Below are positions 27,042-35,571 of a stretch of DNA of 64,000 nucleotides, piece after piece (position 1 is the stretch's first letter; every line of letters begins with the position of its first letter). The notes beneath the pieces were generated by a model, which was given only the letters and a program-made list of their open reading frames with translations, was not told where the DNA came from and made no database searches. The stretch comes from an uncultured Synergistales bacterium (GTDB lineage: Bacteria; Synergistota; Synergistia; Synergistales; Aminobacteriaceae). Location: the NCBI GenBank assembly GCA_905234075.1, contig CAJOGI010000004.1, forward strand, positions 186,001 through 250,000. Direction: 5' to 3'. Position numbers and translations under genes: made by a program.

Positions 27042-29132
27042 CTAAATATCGCGCTTCATGTACTGAACAGTAAAGACAAAGCCCACAAGCATTAAGCCTA
27101 TTAAATCCGTAACGATGCCTGGAATTAACATGCTCAAGCCGCCGGCGCATATAATCACGCGGAAAATCGGATTTATGGGCTTGAATAAAAAACCGTTGAG
27201 AGACGCAGCAACTCCGAAAATTCCAAGCAGAGCCGTTGCGCAGATTAAAATTATTTCAAGAATGACTAAAATTTGAGTCAAGACCGGCCCGGCATTCGCA
27301 ATTTCTATAATCGGCCTCACGTTCTCGAATAACATTGCCGGAGTGAACGCGAATATATACGGGACTATGAAAGCTCCGATAGCTAATTTCGTGGCGTTAA
27401 AAGCCGTCCTCATCGGAGGAGCCTTAGCAATCGCTGAACCTGCATAAGCCGCTAATGCTACGGGGGGCGTTATGTCCGCAACAATTCCGAAATAAAATAC
27501 AAAGAAATGAGCGCAGATTTTTTCAATTCCTATAGCAGGAGCCATCAAAATCGGTGCGCATGTTGCCGCCATTATGCAGTAATTCGCCGTCGTTGGAACT
27601 CCCATTCCCAAAACTATGCAGCATATCATTGTCAGCACTAACGCTATAAACGTATGACCGCCGGAGACGTTTACGACCATCGTAATTAATTCTGAGGCTA
27701 AGCCCGTTGAAGTTATACAGCCTGCGACAAGTCCTGCCATTGCACACGCAACAGCTACGGTGATTGTCCCACGTCCGCCTGCTTCAAGAGCGTCAATAAT
27801 TTTTTTCGGCGTAATTCTTTCATCGCTGTTAAAAATTCCTACGAGTATAGCAATACCGATTGCTATGGCTGCCGCAAACTGCATAGTGTACATGTTAGTT
27901 GAGACCATATAGACAAGAATTATTAACGGCAGTAATAAATAAATTTTCGGCAGAAGTTTTAATATTCTCGGCAGCTCTTCTTTAGGAATACCCTTTAAGC
28001 CCAATTTTTTAGCCTCAAGATGAACAGCGATATAAATTCCCGCAAAATATAAGACCGCCGGAAGAATTGCTTTCAATGCAACCTGCGAATAGGGTATGCC
28101 CATATACTCGGCCATTAAAAACGCCGCTGCGCCCATAATCGGAGGCATTATCTGACCGCCCGTTGACGCTGCCGCCTCGACAGCCCCTGCAAATTCCGGG
28201 TTATATCCTGTTTTTTTCATCATAGGGATAGTTACCGAGCCTGTTGTTACGGTATTGCCGACTGACGAGCCTGAGACCATTCCGCACAAAGCCGAAGAAA
28301 TGACCGCGACTTTTGCCGGGCCTCCTGCCGAAGCTCCTGCGATTGCGTTTGCAAGATTTATAAAAAATGTAGAAATTCCCGTGCGTTCGAGAAACGCTCC
28401 GAAAATTATGAACACTACGATATATTTTGCACAGACTTCAATCGGAACGCTTCTCAGTCCGTCGCCCGTCGAGTAAAATAAATCGTAAATAACTTTTCCA
28501 AACCTCACCGTCGAAAAAGCATAGAGCATCAGCGCGCCGACGACGCACAAAATCGGAATACCCACGCAGCGGCGGCAGAGTTCCATTAACGACAAAATCG
28601 CAACGACTGCCATTGATGTCATTAGATAATAATTCGGATTTCGCGGACTTGTTACACGGAGGGCGAGTTTAATAATGCTCTCGGCGTTTAATGCAAAATA
28701 AAAGAACGGCAGTACCCCTGCCAGCATGATTAAAATATCATAGAAAGGGATTGAATTTGCTCGCGGCTTTGTGTCGAAAGCTAAAGAAATTGAAACTGAA
28801 TCGCTCAAGCCGGGCGAAATATAGCCATGAGATTTTTTTATGGGATAATGCAAATATCCAATAATTAATATAAGCGCAAGAAAAATATTTAATCTCACTT
28901 CGGGCATTGCCGTACTGAAAAGAGTAACGTAAATGCAGTACAGCGAGAAAGCCGCCGACAGAAATTTTATAAAAACTGCCGCATTTCCTGTCCAAAGCCG
29001 TGTATTAGACTCACGGTCATATTTTTTCATGACTTTTTCAAGCTCGTCTTTTTGCGAATGGCTTTCTATAAGAGCGTCAATATGACTGTCAAGTTCTTCA
29101 AGGTGCTGCGGTGAAAAATTGCTTTCACTCAT
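27042..29132 (-). CDS. TRAP transporter permease, fused small and large subunits (DctQM)
   Basis: 696 residues with about 16-18 membrane helices. The N-terminal region (about 1-160) includes a charged cytoplasmic start and four helices, corresponding to the small subunit. The remainder is the large DctM subunit, with SALCGMVSGSSVGNTVTTGS, MKKTGYNPEFAGAVEAAASTGG and GMGVPTTANYCI. This 4TM/12TM fusion class pairs with TAXI binding proteins and imports organic acids or amino acids with Na+ or H+. The TAXI gene at 29204 is directly upstream on the same strand. Confidence 0.95.
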   Translation of the reverse strand: MSESNFSPQHLEELDSHIDALIESHSQKDELEKVMKKYDRESNTRLWTGNAAVFIKFLSAAFSLYCIYVTLFSTAMPEVRLNIFLALILIIGYLHYPIKKSHGYISPGLSDSVSISLAFDTKPRANSIPFYDILIMLAGVLPFFYFALNAESIIKLALRVTSPRNPNYYLMTSMAVVAILSLMELCRRCVGIPILCVVGALMLYAFSTVRFGKVIYDLFYSTGDGLRSVPIEVCAKYIVVFIIFGAFLERTGISTFFINLANAIAGASAGGPAKVAVISSALCGMVSGSSVGNTVTTGSVTIPMMKKTGYNPEFAGAVEAAASTGGQIMPPIMGAAAFLMAEYMGIPYSQVALKAILPAVLYFAGIYIAVHLEAKKLGLKGIPKEELPRILKLLPKIYLLLPLIILVYMVSTNMYTMQFAAAIAIGIAILVGIFNSDERITPKKIIDALEAGGRGTITVAVACAMAGLVAGCITSTGLASELITMVVNVSGGHTFIALVLTMICCIVLGMGVPTTANYCIMAATCAPILMAPAIGIEKICAHFFVFYFGIVADITPPVALAAYAGSAIAKAPPMRTAFNATKLAIGAFIVPYIFAFTPAMLFENVRPIIEIANAGPVLTQILVILEIILICATALLGIFGVAASLNGFLFKPINPIFRVIICAGGLSMLIPGIVTDLIGLMLVGFVFTVQYMKRDI

Positions 29133-29162
29133 AAAATTTTTTCCTCCTTCATTAAAAAAATT

Positions 29163-29212
29163 AACCTGCCTATCCGGCAGGCTAACTTCCTACTTCCTAA
29201 TTCCTACTTTCC
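29163..29212. repeat. composite repeat: CCTGCC hairpin plus heptamers
   Basis: AACCTGCC-tatc-CGGCAGGCTAACTTC followed by CTTCCTA CTTCCTA ATTCCTA. It closely resembles the element at 9055-9094. The TAG stop of the TAXI gene (29204-29206) lies inside it. Confidence 0.65.
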
Positions 29213-30163
29213 GGAAACTTTTATGCCTTTTTCGCTGAAATATTTAACTGCGCCCTTGTGATAGGGAACGGCCGTATATGAAGCGGCAAAGCCGAGATTT
29301 AACTCCGCGCCTTTTGCATGAGCTGCCGTGATTTCGTCAAGGTTCTCAAAAATTCCGTAGAGGAAGTTATAAACGTCCGTCTCTGAAACGTCATCGTTTG
29401 CAATGACAACCGCGCCGACCGCTACTGTTGTAACGTCGTCATCAGTTCCGTAAACGCTTTTTTCGATTACGTTCTTGCTGTAATACGGTGATTCAGTTAT
29501 TAACTTCATGATATGCTCATCATCGAAGCCGACGAGATAAACTTTTTTCGTAGCTGCGAGTGAAGTTACTGCTGTCGTGGGTGCGCCGGCAACTATGAAA
29601 GCCGCATCGATTTTTCCGTCCTGCAATGCCTCAACACTGTCGCCGAATGACTGATAAGTCGGCTTGATGTCCTTGTCGATGTCAAGCCCGTAAGCCTTGA
29701 GAGCGTCAACTGCATTGAAATACGTTCCTGAACCAGCCGCGCCGACTGAAACATTTTTATCCTTGAGGTCTGCAACTGTTTTAATTGACGGATCGAGCGT
29801 TACAATCTGCACCTGCTCCATATAAAGGTTAGCAACTGTCGAGAAGGTTGTTACTTTCTCATCAAAAAGTCTCGTGCCTCTGTAAGCATACGCGCCCACG
29901 TCCGACTGCGTGAAGCCTAACTGAGCATCGCCGTCCTGCATTGCTTCGATGTTGGCCTTTGAACCGCCCGAAGTGATAGCCGTAACTGTCGTGCTTGTTT
30001 TTTCTCCGACTTTGCCTGAAAGAACTCCGCCGAAGCCGTAATATGTTCCCTGCGCTCCGCCGGTCGTGAAAATTAATTTTGTTCCGCCGGGAAGTCCGTC
30101 AGCAAACGCCGAGCAGGCAAGGACTAACACCAGAACCATAGCAAGAGAAATAATTTTTTTCAT
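29204..30163 (-). CDS. TAXI family TRAP transporter solute-binding protein
   Basis: 319 residues. The signal peptide ends near ACSAFADG. Typical segments are LIFTTGGAQGTYYGFGGVLSG, VTAITSGGSKANIEAMQDGDAQLGFTQSD, VSVGAAGSGTYFNAVDAL and DGKIDAAFIVAGAPTTAV. TAXI proteins capture the ligand outside the cytoplasmic membrane and deliver it to the fused permease encoded just downstream. A TTACCTCC-type ribosome site precedes the ATG. The stop codon falls in a heptamer repeat. Confidence 0.95.
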   Translation of the reverse strand: MKKIISLAMVLVLVLACSAFADGLPGGTKLIFTTGGAQGTYYGFGGVLSGKVGEKTSTTVTAITSGGSKANIEAMQDGDAQLGFTQSDVGAYAYRGTRLFDEKVTTFSTVANLYMEQVQIVTLDPSIKTVADLKDKNVSVGAAGSGTYFNAVDALKAYGLDIDKDIKPTYQSFGDSVEALQDGKIDAAFIVAGAPTTAVTSLAATKKVYLVGFDDEHIMKLITESPYYSKNVIEKSVYGTDDDVTTVAVGAVVIANDDVSETDVYNFLYGIFENLDEITAAHAKGAELNLGFAASYTAVPYHKGAVKYFSEKGIKVSGK

Positions 30164-30280
30164 TTCGTAATTACCTCCTGAAAAATTTTTTAGTTACAAA
30201 AATATTTTATCATGATGATATTTAATTTAGAAATTGCTAAAATTTTAATTAATAATTTTATTTTTGAGGAGAGAATTTTT

Positions 30281-31087
30281 TTGCATATCACAATGCTTGG
30301 AACGGGCAACGCTCTTGTAACTGAATGTTATAACACCTGCTTTGTTATCAGCGATGAAAATGAAAAAAATAATTTTCTTGTTGACGGCGGCGGAGGCAAC
30401 GGAGTTTTACATCAATTAAAACACGCGGGCTTTGAGCTTCAGGACATTCAAAATATTTTCGTAACTCATCAGCACATAGACCACCTGCTCGGAATAATCT
30501 GGATAATCAGAATATCAGCGCAGTTAATGAATAAAAATAAATTTTGCGGCAGCTTAAATATTTATTCTCATGACGAAGTGATAAATTTGCTTTATGACAT
30601 CACAAAAAAATTATTGCTTCCTTATCAGCTTGATTTTATAGGCAGACAGATTTTTTTGAAAACCGCCAATGATAAAGAAGAATTAAAAATTATGGATCAT
30701 GACGTAAAATTTTTTGATATTCATTCCGACCGTACCAAGCAATACGGATTTTTAATGGAACTTGACGGCGGAAAAAAATTAACATGCTGCGGCGACGAAC
30801 CATGCTCACTAGAGTGTGAAAGCTATGTGCGAAAAAGCGATTGGCTTTTGCATGAGGCATTTTGTTTACATTCGCAGGCTGAATTTTTTTTGCCTTATGA
30901 AAAACATCACTCGACAGTAAAAGATACATGCGAACTTGCAGAGAGGCTCGAAGTGAAAAATTTGCTGCTTTATCACACTGAAGATCATAATCTCAAAAAT
31001 CGAAAAGAACTTTATGAAGACGAAGGCAGAAAATATTTTTCAGGAAATATTTTTATTCCGAATGACTTAGAAAAAATCGAATTGTGA
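30281..31087 (+). CDS. MBL-fold metallo-hydrolase, RNase Z-like
   Basis: 268 residues from TTG at 30281, chosen because GAGGAGAG ends seven bases upstream and the family start HITMLGTGNA follows at once; an upstream ATG at 30212 would add 23 unrelated residues. Metal-binding motif THQHIDHLLG, further ligand CCGDEP, and late His in HHSTVKD and YHTEDH. The layout recalls the RNase Z / arylsulfatase-type branch, but the substrate is open. It diverges from the TAXI gene and is followed by a zinc-ribbon gene. Confidence 0.85.
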   Translation: MHITMLGTGNALVTECYNTCFVISDENEKNNFLVDGGGGNGVLHQLKHAGFELQDIQNIFVTHQHIDHLLGIIWIIRISAQLMNKNKFCGSLNIYSHDEVINLLYDITKKLLLPYQLDFIGRQIFLKTANDKEELKIMDHDVKFFDIHSDRTKQYGFLMELDGGKKLTCCGDEPCSLECESYVRKSDWLLHEAFCLHSQAEFFLPYEKHHSTVKDTCELAERLEVKNLLLYHTEDHNLKNRKELYEDEGRKYFSGNIFIPNDLEKIEL

Positions 31088-31130
31088 TAATATTTTTCAA
31101 AACAAAAAAATAAAACAGGGAGGAAGTTTT

Positions 31131-31547
31131 ATGGGATTAGTAAGATGTCGGCTTTGCGGATTATTATACGAGGCAGGAGGAAGGAACCAGCGGATCTGCC
31201 GGAACTGTCTGCAAAGGCTCGAAGAACTTTACGGGCGCGTTCATGAATACATGCGCGACAATGAAGACGAAAATTTTGATATTTATACTCTTGCCGACGC
31301 TCTGGACATAAGCACGGCGGACGTGCAGGCACTCGTTGATCTAGGATACATTGAGCGCGATTTACAGACTTACGGCAAAAATAAAAAGGGCACACGCGAG
31401 GAACTTGCGGAAAAGATAAGCGGCGAACTCGAAAAAATGAAACGCCCCCCGACGACCTACGGCGGAGTAATTTATTCACGCGATAAAGATAAAAAAAGCG
31501 ATGAACGCCGATACGTTTTCGACAGTCAAAAATCTTCAAAAAGATAA
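31131..31547 (+). CDS. zinc-ribbon and HTH protein, YvyF/flagellar-operon-protein-like
   Basis: 138 residues. A four-Cys zinc ribbon (CRLCGLLYEAGGRNQRICRNC) is followed by a helix-turn-helix-like segment (TLADALDISTADVQALVDLGYI) and a Lys-rich tail. This resembles the small proteins labelled flagellar operon protein TIGR03826/YvyF in Firmicutes, which have a similar ribbon and helices. A GGGAGG ribosome site precedes it. It lies 9 bases before a prepilin peptidase gene, so a link to surface-filament expression is possible. No flagellar genes are nearby. Confidence 0.65.
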   Translation: MGLVRCRLCGLLYEAGGRNQRICRNCLQRLEELYGRVHEYMRDNEDENFDIYTLADALDISTADVQALVDLGYIERDLQTYGKNKKGTREELAEKISGELEKMKRPPTTYGGVIYSRDKDKKSDERRYVFDSQKSSKR

Positions 31548-31556
31548 GAAAGAAAA

Positions 31557-32408
31557 ATGCAGGGATATTTTTTATTTGTTGCAGGAATTTTAGGCGCGTG
31601 CTTCGGCTCGTTCTTAAACGTCGTTGCTCACAGAAGCGTCAATAACCGCTCGTGGTGGGGCAGTGAGCGTTCAGTCTGTGAAAATTGCGGACATGTCTTG
31701 GGATTTTTTGAATTAATCCCTATTTTTTCGTGGCTGTTCTTAAAAGGAAAATGCAGGAACTGCGGAGCAAAAATTTCCGTCAGATATATTTTAATTGAAA
31801 TAATCTGCGCGGCTATGGCCGTTTTAATTTTTCATAAATTTAATTTTTCGTGGGCGTGTCTTCTTGTCAGCGTGGGCTCCTGCGGTCTTGTCATAAATTC
31901 ATTAACCGACTTTGAAGCCGGAGATGTCTTTGATGTTTTTGCTATCGCTCCGGGCGTTCTTGGCCTTTTAATTAGAATTGCCGGAGGCAGTGAAGCAATT
32001 TTAGACGGCATTGAAGGTGCGGCGGCAGGCTGGGGAATTTTTGCTCTGATTATATTTTTATCGCGAGGCGGAATGGGCTGGGGCGATGCGTCATTTATGG
32101 GCGGAATGGGGGCGGTGCTGGGCCTGAAATTTATTTTAGCGTCGCTTTATATCGGAATAATGACCGGCGGTGCATTCGCTTTAATTTTGCTCTTAATCGG
32201 GAAATTCAAATGGGGCCGTCATGACACAATGCCTCTTGTGCCGTTCTTGGCCTTAGGCTGTTTCATAATGATGATATACGGAGCTGAAATTTTCGCGCTG
32301 CTTGAGCATAGATTTTTTTATTCAGCTCCTGATTTATTTTCTCCTGCGTGGCCTTATGCAAGATCTCTGCTTGCGACAATATCGACATCAGTTCCGCAGA
32401 CGTTGTGA
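31557..32408 (+). CDS. prepilin peptidase (A24 family leader peptidase/methylase)
   Basis: 283 residues, about eight helices. The N-terminal cytoplasmic loop has two CxxC pairs in CENCGHVL and CRNCGAKISVRYILIE, the usual methylase zinc ribbon. The catalytic Asp pair is probably in NSLTDFEAGDVFD and GWGDASFMGG (GxGD). It cleaves and N-methylates type IV pilin-like precursors at the inner membrane. No pilin gene is in the window. The last 55 bases overlap the convergent DUF1667 gene. Confidence 0.92.
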   Translation: MQGYFLFVAGILGACFGSFLNVVAHRSVNNRSWWGSERSVCENCGHVLGFFELIPIFSWLFLKGKCRNCGAKISVRYILIEIICAAMAVLIFHKFNFSWACLLVSVGSCGLVINSLTDFEAGDVFDVFAIAPGVLGLLIRIAGGSEAILDGIEGAAAGWGIFALIIFLSRGGMGWGDASFMGGMGAVLGLKFILASLYIGIMTGGAFALILLLIGKFKWGRHDTMPLVPFLALGCFIMMIYGAEIFALLEHRFFYSAPDLFSPAWPYARSLLATISTSVPQTL

Positions 32409-32728
32409 ATTAAAACCTGACCGATTTTTATTGGGGCTTTGACGTTTAATTCAGCTACAGCTCTTGCAATTTCTTTTAGTTTTCCTTTAGGAGCTGGAGT
32501 CTTGCTGCGCACCGGGCAGACCGGCAGCTTTCCGCCTTTAACTCTCACAGTAGAAGCAAAAACTCTGCGAGGGTCTTTAACTTCCGTCTTAGCATAAGCC
32601 ATTCCGCGTGGGCATGAATTGCCGGTTACGCTTGCCACTTCGCCTTTATCGTCAAGTATGACATTCAAGCCGCAGCCAAGAGGACATGACACGCAGATAA
32701 ATTTTCTTTCTTCCATTGAAATTTTCAC
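32354..32728 (-). CDS. DUF1667 family iron-sulfur/zinc protein of the glycerol operon
   Basis: 124 residues with the family signature KFICVSCPLGCGLNV and GNSCPRGMAYAKTE; a third Cys site is CPVRSKTPAPKG. DUF1667 proteins accompany GlpA-like and NADH-type FAD oxidoreductases and may pass electrons through a cluster. It lies 5 bases after the FAD oxidoreductase gene. Its 3' end overlaps the convergent prepilin peptidase gene by 55 bases, so both C-termini are encoded by the same DNA. Confidence 0.85.
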   Translation of the reverse strand: MKISMEERKFICVSCPLGCGLNVILDDKGEVASVTGNSCPRGMAYAKTEVKDPRRVFASTVRVKGGKLPVCPVRSKTPAPKGKLKEIARAVAELNVKAPIKIGQVLIHNVCGTDVDIVASRDLA

Positions 32729-32733
32729 TCCTT

Positions 32734-34014
32734 CTATATCGGCTGAACATCTACAATAATTTCTTTCAGGTTCGGATTAGCTTTAACTGCACTTGCTTTA
32801 ATCCTAGCCTCATTCATTTCGCCCGGCCTCGCGTAGCGTAATCTCTGCGTGTAAAGTCCCGGCTCGGCGGTAACTTTGCAGGCCCCTTCGATCGGGTGGG
32901 TAACGCGCATATAAATTATTGTGTCTTTCTCTCCTGTTATAAGCTGCGGAGAAAATAATCTGACGTTCTGACCGCCCTTGACAGGAATTTTTTTAATGTC
33001 GGTAGAAATTTTTCCGGCCGCAAATTTTGCCGCGTTAGCTCCTGCGATTAATCCCTCGTCGCTCACGTTGTCAACAAGGTCATAAACTATTACAACATTT
33101 CCGGCAGCAAAGACAGCAGGGTTTGAGGTCTGCAATAAATCATTAACGACAGGGCCGCCCGTTACCGGGTGAATTTCAATCCCGGCCATGCGTGAAAGTT
33201 CGTTCTCTGGGATTAATCCGATAGCTAATAAAAGCGTGTCGCACTCAATAAATCTTTCAGTGCCTTTAATCGGAGTCATCTTGTCATCAACTTCAGCGAC
33301 GGTAACGCCCTCAAGCCTGTCAGCCCCGTGAATTTTTGTTACGGTCGTCTTTAAGTGGAAAGGTATTCCGTAATCGTCAAGGCACTGCGCAATATTTCTC
33401 CTCAATCCGCCCGGCCAAGACATAACTTCATAAACTCCCTCGACTTCCGCGCCCTCCCATATCATTCGGCGAGCCATTATTAATCCTATATCGCCTGAGC
33501 CTAAAATTACGGCGCGTTTGCCGGGCATGTAGCCCTCCATGTTCACAAAGCGTTGAGCCGTTCCGGCCGTATAAATTCCTGAAGGACGGGTGCCGGGTAT
33601 GCGTATCGCTCCTAAAGGTCTTTCGCGGCAGCCCATAGTTAAAACGATTGACTTCGGGTTAAGGCACTTAATGCCGCGCTCTTTGTTCATCGTCCAGACT
33701 GTGTTATTTTCTTTGTCAATCTGAAAGACCATTGTGTTAGTCCTGAACTCTACGCCGACCTCGTGAGCCTCTTTAATAAATCTGTGCATGTACTCCGGGC
33801 CGGTTAATTCTTCTCTGAAAGTTCTAAGGCCGAAGCCCGGGTGGATACACTGCTGCAAAATTCCGCCCAAGTCCCAATCGCGCTCAAGGACTACAACATT
33901 TTCCGCGCCCTCTTTCTTTGCTCCGATACCTGCGGCGACACCTGCGGGGCCTGCTCCGATTATGAGAACGTCCTGCCTGCCGTCAGGCGTGGCAATATTT
34001 TTATTATTGCTCAT
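32734..34014 (-). CDS. NAD(P)/FAD-dependent oxidoreductase of the glycerol operon
   Basis: 426 residues. FAD-binding LIIGAGPAGVAAGIG at the N-terminus, a CIHPGFGLRTF segment, NAD-binding VILGSGDIGLIMARRM (about 175) and a second FAD motif NPAVFAAGNVVIVYD. It is of the two-dinucleotide disulfide-oxidoreductase fold without an obvious CxxC redox pair. In anaerobes this protein follows a GlpA-like dehydrogenase and a DUF1667 protein, likely forming a complex that links glycerol-3-phosphate oxidation to NAD(P). It is 3 bases after the glpA-like gene. Confidence 0.88.
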   Translation of the reverse strand: MSNNKNIATPDGRQDVLIIGAGPAGVAAGIGAKKEGAENVVVLERDWDLGGILQQCIHPGFGLRTFREELTGPEYMHRFIKEAHEVGVEFRTNTMVFQIDKENNTVWTMNKERGIKCLNPKSIVLTMGCRERPLGAIRIPGTRPSGIYTAGTAQRFVNMEGYMPGKRAVILGSGDIGLIMARRMIWEGAEVEGVYEVMSWPGGLRRNIAQCLDDYGIPFHLKTTVTKIHGADRLEGVTVAEVDDKMTPIKGTERFIECDTLLLAIGLIPENELSRMAGIEIHPVTGGPVVNDLLQTSNPAVFAAGNVVIVYDLVDNVSDEGLIAGANAAKFAAGKISTDIKKIPVKGGQNVRLFSPQLITGEKDTIIYMRVTHPIEGACKVTAEPGLYTQRLRYARPGEMNEARIKASAVKANPNLKEIIVDVQPI

Positions 34015-34017
34015 GAT

Positions 34018-35487
34018 TTACTCAGCCCCTTTCTCAAGCAAAAACTCTTTTGTTTTTCCGACAAGCAATTTTGAATTTCCGCCGTGCCGTGTAATTTCAT
34101 CGAGAGGAATATTTAACTCACGCGATAAAATTTCAGCGACACGCGGACAACAGAAACCGCCCTGACATCTTCCCGTCCCTGCACGGGTCATCATCTTAAC
34201 GGCTGATATAGTTCTTGCTCCGCGCCTGATAGCTTCAAGCACTTGGCCTTCCGTTACAGTTTCACAGCGGCAGACTATTTGAGCATAGGCCGGATCATTT
34301 TTCGCAAGCTCTTTTCTTTTTTCCATGTCGAGATATAAAAATCTCGGAATATTTTTGCGCTCGGGAATAAATTTTTCATTAGGAATTAATTTTATTCTGT
34401 CGGCTAGTTCCTCTTTGAGAAGCTCCGCGACATATTCAGCTATTGCCGGCGAGGACGTAAAGCCCGGTGATTTAATCCCTGCAACGTTGACGAAGCCGCG
34501 AGGATTTTTTAACGCGCCTATCTCAAAATCTCCTGACTCGGTGTTCGCCCGAACGCCCGCGAACGTCGTTATATTTAATCTAATCGGGAAGTCGGGAACT
34601 AAACGCCGCGCTCCCTTCAAAACTTCGGCTAATCCTTCGGGAGTTGTCGATCTGTCTTCGGGGTCTTCCTGCTCCGTTGCCGTTGGGCCTGACATTAAAT
34701 TTCCTTCGGCTGTCTGCAAAACTGTAACGCCCTTGCCTGCTTTTGAGGGACATGAAAATAAAAAGCTGTGAATAAATCCCTGCGTCGTTCGGTCAAGTAA
34801 AAAATATTCGCCCTTCGTCGGAATGATTTTGAAACTCGTATCGCCTGCCCACTCTGCAATCTCTTGAGCATGAACGCCGCCGGCATTAATTACAACGGGA
34901 GCAATAAAATCGCCTTTGTTAGTCGCTACGCCGCGAATGTTATTTTTTTCGTCGAATAACAAGCCCGTTGCTGAAGTCTCTAAAAATAATTCAGCCCCGT
35001 TAATTTTCGCGCTCTCGATTAACGCATTGACGGCCTCAAAATTATTTATAATAGCTGCTTCGGGAGACCATAAGGCCGCGACGATTTCGCTTGAAACGTT
35101 AGGTTCTTTCTCACGTAATTTAACGCCCGAAATTATTTCAAGACCGGGCGCACCGTTAGCCTTGCCCTGCTCTAATAATTCCTCGAGGTGCTTTGTCTCT
35201 TTGTCATTAAACGCGCAGACATACGAGCCGCACTCATTCAGATGAACGTCTAACTCGTCTTTTAACTTGTGCCATAACTTGTTGCCCGGCACGCAGAATT
35301 TTGCTTTAACAGTTCCGGGTTTGTCATCAAAGCCCCCGTGAATCATTGAGCTGTTTGCGCGGCTTGCACCTGACGGAAGCTCTGAGGCTTTATCGAGGAC
35401 GGCAATTTTTAATTTATATTTAGAGAGTTCTCTGGCGATGCCGGCACCCGTTACGCCCGAGCCGATAATAATTACATCGTAGTTCAT
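34018..35487 (-). CDS. GlpA-like anaerobic glycerol-3-phosphate dehydrogenase
   Basis: 489 residues. The N-terminal FAD motif is IIIGSGVTGAGIARELSKY, with the DAO-fold SMIHGGFDDKPGTVKAKFC and VAGIKSPGFTSSPAIAEYVA. The C-terminal BFD-like [2Fe-2S] domain (about 400-460) has CRCETVTEGQVLEAIRRG and GTGRCQGGFCCPRV. This is the form found with glpK, an NAD-type oxidoreductase and DUF1667. It oxidises glycerol-3-phosphate to dihydroxyacetone phosphate; a related substrate such as 2-hydroxyglutarate cannot be excluded by sequence alone. Context strongly favours glycerol use. Confidence 0.9.
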   Translation of the reverse strand: MNYDVIIIGSGVTGAGIARELSKYKLKIAVLDKASELPSGASRANSSMIHGGFDDKPGTVKAKFCVPGNKLWHKLKDELDVHLNECGSYVCAFNDKETKHLEELLEQGKANGAPGLEIISGVKLREKEPNVSSEIVAALWSPEAAIINNFEAVNALIESAKINGAELFLETSATGLLFDEKNNIRGVATNKGDFIAPVVINAGGVHAQEIAEWAGDTSFKIIPTKGEYFLLDRTTQGFIHSFLFSCPSKAGKGVTVLQTAEGNLMSGPTATEQEDPEDRSTTPEGLAEVLKGARRLVPDFPIRLNITTFAGVRANTESGDFEIGALKNPRGFVNVAGIKSPGFTSSPAIAEYVAELLKEELADRIKLIPNEKFIPERKNIPRFLYLDMEKRKELAKNDPAYAQIVCRCETVTEGQVLEAIRRGARTISAVKMMTRAGTGRCQGGFCCPRVAEILSRELNIPLDEITRHGGNSKLLVGKTKEFLLEKGAE

Positions 35488-35515
35488 GAAATATTAATTT
35501 CCCCCTTAAAAAAAT

Positions 35516-35564
35516 TAGGAGCCGGAGAACGAATAACTCCTAACTCCTAACTCCTAATTCCTAA
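35516..35564. repeat. heptamer repeat array, 4 units plus inverted unit
   Basis: TTAGGAG at 35516-35522, then CTCCTAA x3 and TTCCTAA (35537-35564). The inverted unit can pair with the first CTCCTAA. Located between glpK and the glpA-like gene, near the glpK stop. Confidence 0.85.
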
Positions 35565-35571
35565 CTGAAAA

